Assembly: GCF_040066175.1 (NCBI RefSeq)
Contig: NZ_JBEAAM010000007.1
Location: 62,001 to 126,000 of the forward strand
From: Solimonas sp040066175
GTDB taxonomy: Bacteria; Pseudomonadota; Gammaproteobacteria; Nevskiales; Nevskiaceae
Reading direction: 5' to 3'
Length of the DNA stretch: 64,000 nucleotides
In this document: positions 7,126 through 15,154 of the stretch, piece by piece
Layout: each line of letters starts with the position of its first letter
How positions within the stretch are numbered: the stretch's first letter is position 1
Program-made: the position numbers and the translations under genes
The notes under the pieces: model-generated
The model's database searches: none
What the model was told of the DNA's origin: nothing
The model's input: only the letters and a program-made list of their open reading frames with translations

Positions 7126-8484
7126 ATGCCCGCCCGCGCCGGCACCGTTGATCGATTGTTCCTGGACCTCTACTGCACGGTCGTCCGTCACCCGCAACAC
7201 GGCGAAGTCTGGAACGAGCTGACCGAGGGTCTGGCACGGCTGCTCGAACTGCCGCTGGTCATGGTCGGACACTACGGCGCGCACGGCACGCTCGGCATCC
7301 TGGCGACCTCGCGCGAATCGGCGCTGTGGTGGGACCTGCATCGCGTACCGGAACGCTGGGACGGCTCGCTGGTCGGCCGCGGCCTCGCCGCACTCGCGCT
7401 CGGCGACGAATCGCCGGCGACGCTCGACCTGCACGACGAACGCTTCGTGTGCTGGCGCGAGGGCGCCGACCGCGACCGCCTGCGCAGCGGCTGCGCGGTC
7501 CGGGTGCGCAGCCGGCTCGGCGAACACCTTCTGCAGTTCTTCGCGCCCCGCGCGGACGCCTTCGACGACGACCTGAAGACGCTGCTGCTCGAACTGGGCG
7601 AACGCACGCAACGGCTGCTCGACGACCTGGCGCTGCTGCGCGAGCAGAAACTCCTGTCCAGCGCGCTCGAGCACGCCGGCAACGCGGCCTTCATCACCGA
7701 CCGCGAGGGCACGATCGTCTGGTGCAACCGCGCGTTCTCGCGCATGTACGGCTACACGCGCGACGAGGCGGTGGGCCAGAACCCGCGCTTCCTCAGTTCC
7801 GGCCGCCAGGGCGTGCGCTACTACCGCGACCTGTGGAGCACGATCCGCTCCGGCCGCGTCTGGGCAGGCGAGACGGTCGATCGCGACCGCAGCGGTGTCG
7901 CCTACACCGTGCGCCAGACGATCACGCCGTTCTCGTGGAACGACGAGCAGTCGCATTTCCTCGCCGTGCACGACGACATCAGCGCCGAGTATGCGCAGCG
8001 CCTGCGCAGCCAGTTGCGCGACGGCATCGACGCCGTCACCGGGCTGATGACGCGCGCCGCCTTCGAGGAACGCCTGACCCAGGCCACCGCCGACGACGGC
8101 CGCGAGTGGACGCTGATGCTGGTCTCGCTGCGCGAGTTCCACGACGGCGTGCGCGCGCTCGGCGGGCGTGTCGCCGACAGTGTCGCCGCCGAGATCGGGC
8201 AGCGCCTGCGCGAGGCCCTCGGCGGCGACGTGCCGGCCGCGGCGATGGACCCCGGCGAGTACGCCGTGCAGATCGCGCACGACGGCGCGATCGACACGAC
8301 CGCGCTGGTCAAGAGCCTGGAAGCGGCGCTGGCGCGGCCCTTCGGCCATCTGAGCGCGGCGCTGATTGCCCGTCCGCGCGTCGCCGTCGCCCACTTCCCC
8401 GCCGACGGGCGCAGCTTCGACGCCCTGATGCATCACGCCGATCAGCAGCTCGCCGACCGGCCGGTCAGCCGGGCCCGGAGATGA
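7126..8484 (+). CDS. sensor protein: N-terminal GAF-like region, PAS domain, degenerate GGDEF domain
   Basis: A 452-residue soluble protein. Residues 1-150 resemble a GAF-like sensory region, 150-178 form a likely linker helix, 175-288 are a PAS domain (SALEHAGNAAFITDREGTIVWCNRAFSRMYGY), and 300-445 align with a diguanylate cyclase fold that begins DAVTGLMTRAAFEERL. The catalytic GGDEF motif is replaced by DPGEY (375-379), so cyclase activity is not expected; it may bind nucleotide or partner proteins. The ATG at 7126 follows a strong GGAGG site (7116-7120). It is the first gene of a tight operon with Usp and an MBL RNase behind an FNR box, which suggests a sensor used under low oxygen. Confidence 0.75.
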   Translation: MPARAGTVDRLFLDLYCTVVRHPQHGEVWNELTEGLARLLELPLVMVGHYGAHGTLGILATSRESALWWDLHRVPERWDGSLVGRGLAALALGDESPATLDLHDERFVCWREGADRDRLRSGCAVRVRSRLGEHLLQFFAPRADAFDDDLKTLLLELGERTQRLLDDLALLREQKLLSSALEHAGNAAFITDREGTIVWCNRAFSRMYGYTRDEAVGQNPRFLSSGRQGVRYYRDLWSTIRSGRVWAGETVDRDRSGVAYTVRQTITPFSWNDEQSHFLAVHDDISAEYAQRLRSQLRDGIDAVTGLMTRAAFEERLTQATADDGREWTLMLVSLREFHDGVRALGGRVADSVAAEIGQRLREALGGDVPAAAMDPGEYAVQIAHDGAIDTTALVKSLEAALARPFGHLSAALIARPRVAVAHFPADGRSFDALMHHADQQLADRPVSRARR

Positions 8485-9464
8485 AGACGATCGGACAGGT
8501 TCTGGTGGTGGTCGATCCGGAGCGGCGTGCGACGCCGGCCCTGCAGCGCGGTGCGGCCCTGGCGCGCCGCGCCTCCGCCCGGCTGCAACTGTGTCTGCTG
8601 GATCACCAGCCGCTGATCGACGCCACCGCCGACATCATCGACCCCGAGGTCATGCGTCTGGCCAAGACGCAGTTCATCGCCGAGCGCGTGCAATGGCTGC
8701 AGCAGCAGTGCGATGCGCTGGCCGCGGAGGGCCTGGCGGCGGCCGCGGAGACACGCTGGGCACCGGCACGCCACAAGGCCCTGCTCGACCGTGTTCTGGA
8801 ACATCAGCCCGACCTGGTGATCAAGGACGCCGAAGCCGAGGATGGCGGCTGGCTGGGCACGCCCGACTGGAAGGCGCTGCGCTTCTGCCCCGCGCCGCTG
8901 ATGCTGATGCGGCCCGATTCCGCGCCGCTGCCGGCGCGCATCCTCGCTGCCGTGGACACCTCCGGCGACGCCAAGCAGAAGGCCGCGCTCAACGACGCCG
9001 TGTTCGACCTGGCACTGCAGCTGGGCCTGTACTGCGGCGCCGAGGTCCATCTCGCGCATGTGTTTCCCTTCCACGCGCCCGAACGCGAGCGCGGCCTGCT
9101 GACCGAGGCCTACGAAGACATGCGCCGTAACGATGGCGAACAGTTCCGCGCCTTCGCCGCTGCGCACGGCATTGCCGACGAGCGCCAGCACCTGCTGTCC
9201 GGCGATCCGGCGCAGACCCTGGCGGAGTTCGCGCGCCGCGGCGGCTTCGACCTGCTGAGCGTCGGCGCGGTGCACCGCTCCGCCATCGATCGCTTCTTCC
9301 TCGGCAGCACCGCCGAGAGCCTGCTGACCCTGGCCAGCTGCGACGTGCTCGTCGTCAAGCCCCCCGACTTCGTCGAGCGCCTGGGCGACCACATCGACAT
9401 CGAGGGTCTGCGACGCCAACAGGCCCTGCTGCAGGCCGGGACCGGCCTGCCGGGAACGCGCTGA
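8481..9464 (+). CDS. tandem universal stress protein (UspE-like)
   Basis: The 327-residue protein contains two UspA domains. The first (1-150) starts IGQVLVVVDPERR, and the second (about 155-310) starts RILAAVDTSGDAKQK and ends with FFLGSTAESLLTLASCDVLVVKP, which is the typical ATP-binding G-x9-G-S/T region. The first domain has lost that glycine motif. The ATG overlaps the stop of the upstream PAS gene (ATGA) with GGAG just before, so the two are coupled. Usp proteins help cells survive growth arrest and energy limitation. The FNR box upstream of the operon fits induction under oxygen limitation. Confidence 0.9.
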   Translation: MKTIGQVLVVVDPERRATPALQRGAALARRASARLQLCLLDHQPLIDATADIIDPEVMRLAKTQFIAERVQWLQQQCDALAAEGLAAAAETRWAPARHKALLDRVLEHQPDLVIKDAEAEDGGWLGTPDWKALRFCPAPLMLMRPDSAPLPARILAAVDTSGDAKQKAALNDAVFDLALQLGLYCGAEVHLAHVFPFHAPERERGLLTEAYEDMRRNDGEQFRAFAAAHGIADERQHLLSGDPAQTLAEFARRGGFDLLSVGAVHRSAIDRFFLGSTAESLLTLASCDVLVVKPPDFVERLGDHIDIEGLRRQQALLQAGTGLPGTR

Positions 9465-10859
9465 ATGCTGCAACTGCAATTCTGGGGCGCCTGCGGGCGC
9501 GTGACCGGCTCCTGCACGCTGCTCAGCGTGGGCCGGCGCCATGTGCTGATCGACTGCGGCTTGATCCAGGGCAGCCCCGAAGACGAGGAGCTCAACTTCG
9601 AGCCCTTCCCCTTCGATCCGCAGCGCATCGACGCGGTGATCCTGACGCATGCCCATCTGGACCATTCCGGGCGCCTGCCGCTGCTGACCAAGTCCGGCTT
9701 CAAGGGCCGCATCTACACGCACCGCGCCAGCCGCGACCTGTGCCGCATCATGCTGCGCGATGCGGCCTACCTCAACGAGATGGACGCGCAGATCGAGAGC
9801 CGCAAGCGGGCGCGTCGCGGCGAAAAGCCGGTCGAGCCGCTCTACACCCGCGACGAGGCGGCGAGCTGTCTGCGGCATTTCCGCGGTGTGGACTATGACC
9901 AGCCCGTGGACATCACCGACGGTGTGCGCGCCTGCTTCCGCGACGCCGGGCACATCCTCGGCGCTGCCTTCGTCGAGCTGGATCTCGACGGCGACGGCCA
10001 GCGCCGCCGCGTCACGTTCAGCGGCGACCTCGGCCACGCCGCGTCACCGCTGATGCGCGATCCCGCGCAGCCGAACGAAACCGACCTGGTGATTCTGGAG
10101 AGCACGTACGGCGACCGCCGGCATCCGCCGTGGGCACGCACCGTCGAGCAGCTGCGCAGCGTGCTCGACGCCGCGTGGGCGGATCGCGGTGTCGTACTGA
10201 TCCCGGCCTTCGCGGTCGGCCGCACGCAGGAACTGCTGCTGCTGCTGCACATGCATTACCGGGAATGGCAGCTCGACCGCTGGCGCATCCATCTGGACGG
10301 GCCGCTGGGCGTGGAGGCCACGGCGATCTACGCCGAGCACTACGCCGAGCTTGGCCCGGACGCGACCGCGTTCGCCCGGCGCGACGGCTTCCAGCTGCCG
10401 AACCTGCAGTTCACGCGCACGCCGGCGCAGTCGCAGCAGTTGAACAAGGCCGATGGCGGCACGCTGATCATCGCCGGCGCCGGCATGTGCAACGGCGGGC
10501 GCATCCGTCATCACCTCAAGCATCAGCTGTGGAAGCGCAGCACGCACGTGCTGATCGTCGGCTACCAGGCGCCCGGCACGCTGGGGCGGCGCCTGCAGGA
10601 CGGCGCACGCTCGGTGACGCTGTGGGGCGAACCGATCCAGGTCGCCGCGAAGATCCACACGCTCGATGGCCTGTCCGCCCATGCCGACGCCAAGGAGCTG
10701 CGCAGCTGGTATGGCCGCATTCCCGGACGGCCCGTGGTGGCGCTCAACCACGGCGAACCGGAACCGATCCGGGCACTCGCGGCGGCACTGGAAACCGAGT
10801 ACGGCGCCAGCGTGCGCGTTCCGCATTTCGCCAGCCGCATCGACCTGAAAGCCCTGTAG
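9465..10859 (+). CDS. metallo-beta-lactamase/beta-CASP RNA-processing exonuclease
   Basis: This 464-residue protein has the MBL motif THAHLDH (HxHxDH), DAGHILGAAFVEL, FSGDLG, ESTYGDR, a beta-CASP segment PAFAVGRTQELL, and the C-terminal metal-binding stretches HTLDGLSAHAD and ALNHGEPE. This is the layout of RNA-specific beta-CASP hydrolases (YSH1/CPSF-like) that cleave RNA using two zinc ions. The start codon abuts the stop of the usp gene, so it is the third member of the FNR-box operon. It may reshape mRNA pools when oxygen falls. The link of Usp and beta-CASP genes in FNR-type clusters is a family-level observation; the RNA targets are unknown. Confidence 0.88.
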   Translation: MLQLQFWGACGRVTGSCTLLSVGRRHVLIDCGLIQGSPEDEELNFEPFPFDPQRIDAVILTHAHLDHSGRLPLLTKSGFKGRIYTHRASRDLCRIMLRDAAYLNEMDAQIESRKRARRGEKPVEPLYTRDEAASCLRHFRGVDYDQPVDITDGVRACFRDAGHILGAAFVELDLDGDGQRRRVTFSGDLGHAASPLMRDPAQPNETDLVILESTYGDRRHPPWARTVEQLRSVLDAAWADRGVVLIPAFAVGRTQELLLLLHMHYREWQLDRWRIHLDGPLGVEATAIYAEHYAELGPDATAFARRDGFQLPNLQFTRTPAQSQQLNKADGGTLIIAGAGMCNGGRIRHHLKHQLWKRSTHVLIVGYQAPGTLGRRLQDGARSVTLWGEPIQVAAKIHTLDGLSAHADAKELRSWYGRIPGRPVVALNHGEPEPIRALAAALETEYGASVRVPHFASRIDLKAL

Positions 10860-10880
10860 GAACCGGCGGCACGCCTGCCG

Positions 10881-11447
10881 CTACGCGGTCGTCCGTTTCA
10901 GTTCGAAGGGTGCGGCGGCGATGCGGCGATACAGGCGTTCGGTGCCGCGCAGGTGCCAGTAGTCGTACAGGAACACTTCGAGCGGCCGCCACAGTGCGAC
11001 CCAGCCGACGATGGTCAGGCCCTCGTAGAGGAAATTGCCGATGATGCCGCGCTGTTCCTGGCCGCCGAACAGCTCGGCGAACAGCAGGCACGCCAGCAGG
11101 AAGGCGGTACCCATGAGAAAGTTGAAGCGGCCGCGGCGCAGCTCCTCGGCGCGGTCCGCGCGCACCACGCGCGCACGCTCGTTGAAGTAGTTGCGGATCG
11201 CAGCGCCGATCCAGCGCTCGGGATCCGGCTCATCGGGCCATTCGCGCAGGTGCAGCACCAGGCTCAGGGCCACGTCATGCGGCAGTTCGCGCACCCAGCC
11301 GACGATGAACTCCTCGGCGGCGCGGTCCAGATCGCGCTCGTGGAACGGAGCCGGGTCGAGCGAGTTGAACAGCTGTGCGACGTTGCGCAGCCGCAGCTCG
11401 ACGGTGCCGCGCGCGCCCGGCGGCGCGCGCGGCACATCCGTGTCCAT
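10881..11447 (-). CDS. hypothetical membrane protein co-transcribed with fnr
   Basis: The 188-residue protein has a soluble N-terminal half (LFNSLDPAPFHERDLDRAAEEFI) and two hydrophobic segments: FNFLMGTAFLLACLLFAELF, and one around NFLYEGLTIVGWVALW. A polar tail follows. I do not recognise a characterised family. The start ATG lies one base beyond the stop of the fnr gene, so both are certainly on one transcript. It converges with the MBL gene, leaving 21 bases between them. The constant N-terminal EEFIVGW-type segment suggests a real, conserved protein and not a chance frame; its role with FNR is open. Confidence 0.7.
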   Translation of the reverse strand: MDTDVPRAPPGARGTVELRLRNVAQLFNSLDPAPFHERDLDRAAEEFIVGWVRELPHDVALSLVLHLREWPDEPDPERWIGAAIRNYFNERARVVRADRAEELRRGRFNFLMGTAFLLACLLFAELFGGQEQRGIIGNFLYEGLTIVGWVALWRPLEVFLYDYWHLRGTERLYRRIAAAPFELKRTTA

Positions 11448-11448
11448 T

Positions 11449-12207
11449 TCAGGCGGCGAGCGCGAAGTAGTCGGCGCCACTGCCGGACAGGCCGACCGGC
11501 TCGGCGAGACCGGCGAGCCGCCGGCGGTCGCGGATGGCGAGCGCGCGGTCGCGCGATTCGAGCACGCCCTGCTGTTCGAGACGCGTGATCACGCGACACA
11601 CCGTCTCGGTCGCCAGCCGCAGGTAGTTGCCGATGTCGCGGCGCGTCATCGGCAGTCGCAGCTTCTGCCCGCTCGCGCTCGGCGCCAGCCGCTCCTGCAT
11701 GCTCAGCACGAAGGCCGCGACGCGCTGGTCGGCCGTGAAATCGCCCGACAGCGACAGCGCCGCCGACAGTTCGCGGCTGGTGCGCTCCAGCAGGCGCTGC
11801 ATCAGCGCCGGAGAACGCTGCAGTTCGGCGGCGACCCGCGCGCGCGGAATCACGCAGACCTGCGAGGCCTCGACGGCGCCCGCGGCGCAGGGGTGATGGC
11901 GGCGTGACAGCGCGTCCAGGCCGATCAGGTCGCCCGGCAGGTGGAAGCCGCGGATGCGCTCGTTGCCTTCCTCGTCGATCGTGTAGGTCTTCACGCAGCC
12001 GGCGCGCACCAGGTACAGGTTCTCGGCCTCGTCGCCGGCATTGAACAGCGCGCCATGGCCGGGAAACAGCGGGACGTGCGTCTGCACCAGGTCGTTCCAC
12101 AGCGAAATCTCCTGGTCCGGCAGGCCCGAGGTGAAACACCGCGACCCGGCCGGGCACATCGAGCAGTTCGGCTTGCAGCGGTCGAAAGGAACAGAGTGCG
12201 CGCCCAT
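11449..12207 (-). CDS. fnr: FNR-type oxygen-sensing transcription factor (Crp/Fnr family)
   Basis: A 252-residue Crp/Fnr regulator with N-terminal cysteines C15-x2-C18-x5-C24, the same spacing as E. coli FNR C20/C23/C29, and a fourth cysteine C118 in EASQVCVI matching C122. An oxygen-labile [4Fe-4S] cluster is therefore expected. The DNA-binding helix lies in TRRDIGNYLRLATETVCRVITRLEQQGVL. FNR activates or represses genes through TTGAY-N4-RTCAA sites; such sites occur here at 7062, 15088, 50564 and, more weakly, 61445. The gene is first in a two-gene unit with the membrane protein at 10881. I see no FNR box in its own upstream region. Confidence 0.92.
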   Translation of the reverse strand: MGAHSVPFDRCKPNCSMCPAGSRCFTSGLPDQEISLWNDLVQTHVPLFPGHGALFNAGDEAENLYLVRAGCVKTYTIDEEGNERIRGFHLPGDLIGLDALSRRHHPCAAGAVEASQVCVIPRARVAAELQRSPALMQRLLERTSRELSAALSLSGDFTADQRVAAFVLSMQERLAPSASGQKLRLPMTRRDIGNYLRLATETVCRVITRLEQQGVLESRDRALAIRDRRRLAGLAEPVGLSGSGADYFALAA

Positions 12208-12292
12208 TTGTCATCTCCCGTTGAGGTGGGCACAGGATGCGACGCGCGCCCGGCCGGGCAAATCCGGGGCTTCCGCAGCGGGCCTGCGGAAA

Positions 12293-12300
12293 CTACGTAT
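12293..12300. promoter_or_regulatory. TACGTA-containing motif in the fnr upstream region
   Basis: CTACGTAT (ATACGTAG on the minus strand) lies between the response-regulator stop and the fnr start. It resembles the GTAMGTAG motif described for FixJ sites at rhizobial fixK, which would link the neighbouring FixJ-like regulator to fnr. One short match, so only a hint. A GC-rich hairpin (CCGCAGCGGGCCTGCGG) is adjacent. Confidence 0.3.
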
Positions 12301-12336
12301 TGAGGCGGCGGGCGGCCGGCCCCGCGCACCGGTCGC

Positions 12337-12960
12337 TCAGGGTGCGGCGGGGCCCTGGCGCAGGCTCAACACCATCTGCACCAGCTGGGCGAAGGACCGT
12401 GCCTCCATCTTCTGCATGACCCGCGCGCGGTGCAGCTCGACGGTGCGCTCGCTGATGTCCAGATCGAGCGCGATCACCTTGTTGGCGGCGCCATCGACCA
12501 GGCGCTCGGCGATCTCGCGTTCGCGCGCGGTCAATGCCTCCCAGCGGCGCCGCGTCTCGTCGATCTGCGCCAGGCGCGTGCGGTCGCGCGCATCCTGCTC
12601 CAGGGCCTTCTGCACGCGCCGGATCAGGTCATCGTCGTTGAACGGCTTCTGCAGGAAATCGAACGCGCCGTTGCGCATCGCCTCGACCGCCATCGGCACG
12701 TCACCGTGGCCGGTGATGAAGATCAGCGGCATCGAACAGCGCCGCTCGTTGAGTGCGCGCTGCACGTCGAGCCCGTTCATGCCGGGCATGCGCACGTCGA
12801 GCACGACACACCCCGCCTGACCCGGACCGAGCGCTTCGAGGAAGCGCCTCGGATCAGTGAAGGTCCGGCTGCTGAGCCCGACACTGCGCAGCAGCAGCGC
12901 GATGCTGTCGCAGATGGGCTCCTCGTCGTCCACGACGAACACGGTGCAGCCGGTACGCAT
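12337..12960 (-). CDS. FixJ-like response regulator (receiver + LuxR-type HTH)
   Basis: The 207-residue protein has a receiver domain with acidic pocket D11-D12, phospho-acceptor D55 (VVLDVRMPG) and KPF near 109, followed by a LuxR/FixJ-type DNA-binding domain (about 142-195; LTAREREIAERLVDGAANKVIALDLDISERTVELHRARV). The start overlaps the kinase stop (ATGA), so it forms a coupled two-component pair with the gene upstream. FixJ relatives control microaerobic genes. Here the next gene downstream on the strand is fnr, a likely target. Targets are inferred from context. Confidence 0.88.
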   Translation of the reverse strand: MRTGCTVFVVDDEEPICDSIALLLRSVGLSSRTFTDPRRFLEALGPGQAGCVVLDVRMPGMNGLDVQRALNERRCSMPLIFITGHGDVPMAVEAMRNGAFDFLQKPFNDDDLIRRVQKALEQDARDRTRLAQIDETRRRWEALTAREREIAERLVDGAANKVIALDLDISERTVELHRARVMQKMEARSFAQLVQMVLSLRQGPAAP

Positions 12961-14477
12961 CAGATCCCCTCTTCGTCGGTGTAGGCGGGCAGCGCCAGCG
13001 TGAAGCTCGCACCGCCCCATTCGTTGGTACAGTAGCGCAGCTCGCCACCGTGATCGCTGGCGATCGACTGGCAGATCGACAAGCCCAGGCCCATGCCCTG
13101 CTTCTTGGTCGTGAAGAACGGCTCGAACAAGCGTTGTTGCTGTTCCGCGGACAAACCCGGCCCGCGATCATCGACACGGATCGCCACCCATTGCGGCCGC
13201 AACACGGAGGTCCGGATCGAGACCAGCCGCGGCCCCGGTCCGTCCGTCATGGCCTCGACCGCGTTGCGGATCAGGTTCAACACGACCTGCTGGACCTGCA
13301 CGCCATCGACGAACACCGGCGGCAGACCGCTGTCCAGCTCGACGTACAGTTGCGTGTCGGTACCGCGCAGCTCGAACTCGACCAGGCGCACCACGTCCGC
13401 AACGAGCTGGTTGCAGTCCAGCAGCTGGCGCTGGCTCTCGCCGCGCTTGGCCAGCGCGCGCAGGCCGCGGATCACCTGGCCGGCGCGTTCCGCCTGCGCG
13501 GCGATCTTGTCGAGCACGCCGAGCAGCTCGCCCGGCTGGCCCTGGCCACCGAGCATCAGGCGCCGGCAGGCGCTGGCGTAGTTGGCGATCGCGGTCAGCG
13601 GCTGGTTCACCTCGTGCGCGATGCCGCTGACCATCTCGCCGAGCGTGCCGATGCGCGCGACGTGCGCGAGCCGGGCACGCAGCTGTTCGGCCTCGTGGAT
13701 CGCGGCGAACAGCTCGCTGCGATCGATGATCTCGCCGATGAACATCACCGGCTCGCCGTCCTCGTCGGTGGCCAGTGCCGAATAGTGCAGCGCGTGGATG
13801 ACGCTGCCATCGGCACGCAGATACCGCACCTCGCACTCGCAACTGCCGCCGTCACGGCGCAGGCGCTCGAAGGCCTCGAGCGGAACCTTGCGGTCTTCGG
13901 ACGCCATCAGGTCGGAGTGCCGCAGCGCGCACAGCTCCTGCTGCGACCGGCCGAACAACTCACAGCAGGCGCGGTTGGCGCTGAAGATGCCGCCGTGCAG
14001 GTCCGTGATCAGGATCGCCATCGGCGAGTACTCGAAGATCAGGCGCAGCTCCTCGGTACTCTGACGCAGCATCTCCTCCTGCCGTTTGCGCTCGGAGATG
14101 TCGCGCAGGATGCCGACGAAACCGTGTCCCTGCCCGGTGCGGAACTCACCGACCGACAGGTCGATCGGGAACGTCGAGCCGTCCTTGCGCTGCGCGACGA
14201 CCTCGCGGCCGATGCCGATGATGCGCGGCTCGCCGGTGCGGTGGTAGCGCTCGAGGTAGCCGTCGTGCTCGCGCCGGAACGGCTGCGGCATCAGCAGGCT
14301 GACGTTATGCCCGATCACCTCCGCGGCCTGGTAGCCGAAGGTGCGCTCGGCGGCCGCATTGAAGCGCGTGACGATGCCGCGCTCGTCGATGATGACGACG
14401 GCATCGGCGGCGGCGCCAAGCAGCGCACCGAGCTGATCGTCGGCGGCTGTCGGCGCCTGACTGGAGAGCGGGTTCAT
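12960..14477 (-). CDS. FixL-like PAS-PAS sensor histidine kinase lacking the heme histidine
   Basis: A soluble 505-residue kinase: PAS1 (14-130) very close to FixL (MPQPFRREHDGYLERY, IIGIGREVVAQRKDG), PAS2 (140-255), phospho-acceptor H288 in AHEVNQPL, N-box NLIRNAVEAM, G1 DDRGPGL and G2 GMGLGLSI. In heme-binding FixL the PAS helix carries a histidine before IIGIG (H200 in B. japonicum); here that residue is R85, while the regulatory arginine (R91, equivalent to R206) remains. Heme sensing as in FixL is therefore doubtful, and another cofactor or ligand may be used. It forms a coupled pair with the FixJ-like regulator. Confidence 0.88.
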   Translation of the reverse strand: MNPLSSQAPTAADDQLGALLGAAADAVVIIDERGIVTRFNAAAERTFGYQAAEVIGHNVSLLMPQPFRREHDGYLERYHRTGEPRIIGIGREVVAQRKDGSTFPIDLSVGEFRTGQGHGFVGILRDISERKRQEEMLRQSTEELRLIFEYSPMAILITDLHGGIFSANRACCELFGRSQQELCALRHSDLMASEDRKVPLEAFERLRRDGGSCECEVRYLRADGSVIHALHYSALATDEDGEPVMFIGEIIDRSELFAAIHEAEQLRARLAHVARIGTLGEMVSGIAHEVNQPLTAIANYASACRRLMLGGQGQPGELLGVLDKIAAQAERAGQVIRGLRALAKRGESQRQLLDCNQLVADVVRLVEFELRGTDTQLYVELDSGLPPVFVDGVQVQQVVLNLIRNAVEAMTDGPGPRLVSIRTSVLRPQWVAIRVDDRGPGLSAEQQQRLFEPFFTTKKQGMGLGLSICQSIASDHGGELRYCTNEWGGASFTLALPAYTDEEGI

Positions 14478-14554
14478 CGGCCCGCAGTGTACCCGCTGAA
14501 ACCGTCAGCGGGCCACGGCCGGACCCGGCCCGCTTACGGTACCCGGTGAGGGTA

Positions 14555-14998
14555 TCAGCGCACCGGGATCTTCTTCTTTTCCGGCTCGGTCTTGGCCGTC
14601 TTGGGCAGGTGCACCGTGACGACGCCGTCCTTGAATTCGGCCTCGATCGCCTTTTCGTCCACATTGTCGGGCAGCGTGAAACTGCGCGAGAAACTGCCGT
14701 AGGCGCGCTCGACGCGATGGTACTTCTCGCCCTTGTCCTCCTTTTCGTACTTGCGTTCGCCGGACAGGGTCAGCACGCCGTTGTGCACCTCGATGCTGAC
14801 GTCCTCTTTCTTGACGCCGGGCAGCTCACCCTTGACCAGGTACTCCTTGTCGGTCTCGCTGATGTCCACGGCGGGCGACCAGTTGGCGAGTTCGCCGCCG
14901 TTGCCGGTGACGGCTGGCAGGCCCCGCCCGAATCCGCGCCGCAAGGCGTTGAAGAAGTCGTCCATCTCACGGAAGGGGTTCCAGACTACAGGTTGCAT
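14555..14998 (-). CDS. small heat shock protein, Hsp20/alpha-crystallin family
   Basis: This 147-residue ATP-independent chaperone has an N-terminal NPFREMDDFFNALRRGF segment, an alpha-crystallin domain from about residue 43 (WSPAVDISETDKEYLVKGELPGVKKEDV; GVLTLSGERK) and the C-terminal KKKIPVR tail with an I-x-V-type anchor. The ATG at 14998 follows AAGGAGA. It is divergent from the deacetylase gene, and the shared region holds an FNR box at 15088-15101, centred 97 bases upstream of this start. Oxygen-controlled Hsp20 recalls HspX of mycobacteria, as an analogy only. Confidence 0.92.
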   Translation of the reverse strand: MQPVVWNPFREMDDFFNALRRGFGRGLPAVTGNGGELANWSPAVDISETDKEYLVKGELPGVKKEDVSIEVHNGVLTLSGERKYEKEDKGEKYHRVERAYGSFSRSFTLPDNVDEKAIEAEFKDGVVTVHLPKTAKTEPEKKKIPVR

Positions 14999-15087
14999 GT
15001 TCGTCTCCTTTTCATCTTCATCGCACCGCCGCGGCGCAGCGCTGCGCCGCGGCAGGCGTAGTCTGGACAGGCCCGCCGTGGCGGACA

Positions 15088-15101
15088 TTGATCCGTGTCA
15101 A
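15088..15101. promoter_or_regulatory. FNR/Anr box between hsp20 and the deacetylase gene
   Basis: TTGATCCGTGTCAA fits TTGAY-N4-RTCAA. For the plus-strand gene, a -10-like CACAAT at 15123-15128 puts the transcription start near 15135 and the box centre at about -41, the classic class II FNR position. It may also serve the minus-strand hsp20 gene. Confidence 0.75.
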
Positions 15102-15154
15102 CCGGCCGGCGCGCGCTTTGGGCACAATGAGCCGAAGCGTCCGACGGAGTGACG

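Noticed and set aside
7126..8484. Active diguanylate cyclase
   Set aside because: The GGDEF motif is DPGEY and lacks the metal and nucleotide-binding residues.
9563..9576. TTGATCCAGGGCAG, resembling an FNR box
   Set aside because: Lies within the MBL coding sequence and the right half (GGCAG) does not fit RTCAA.
10860..10880. Short GGCGGCACGCCTGCCG hairpin between convergent genes as a bidirectional terminator
   Set aside because: Stem is short and imperfect, with no T-run on either side.
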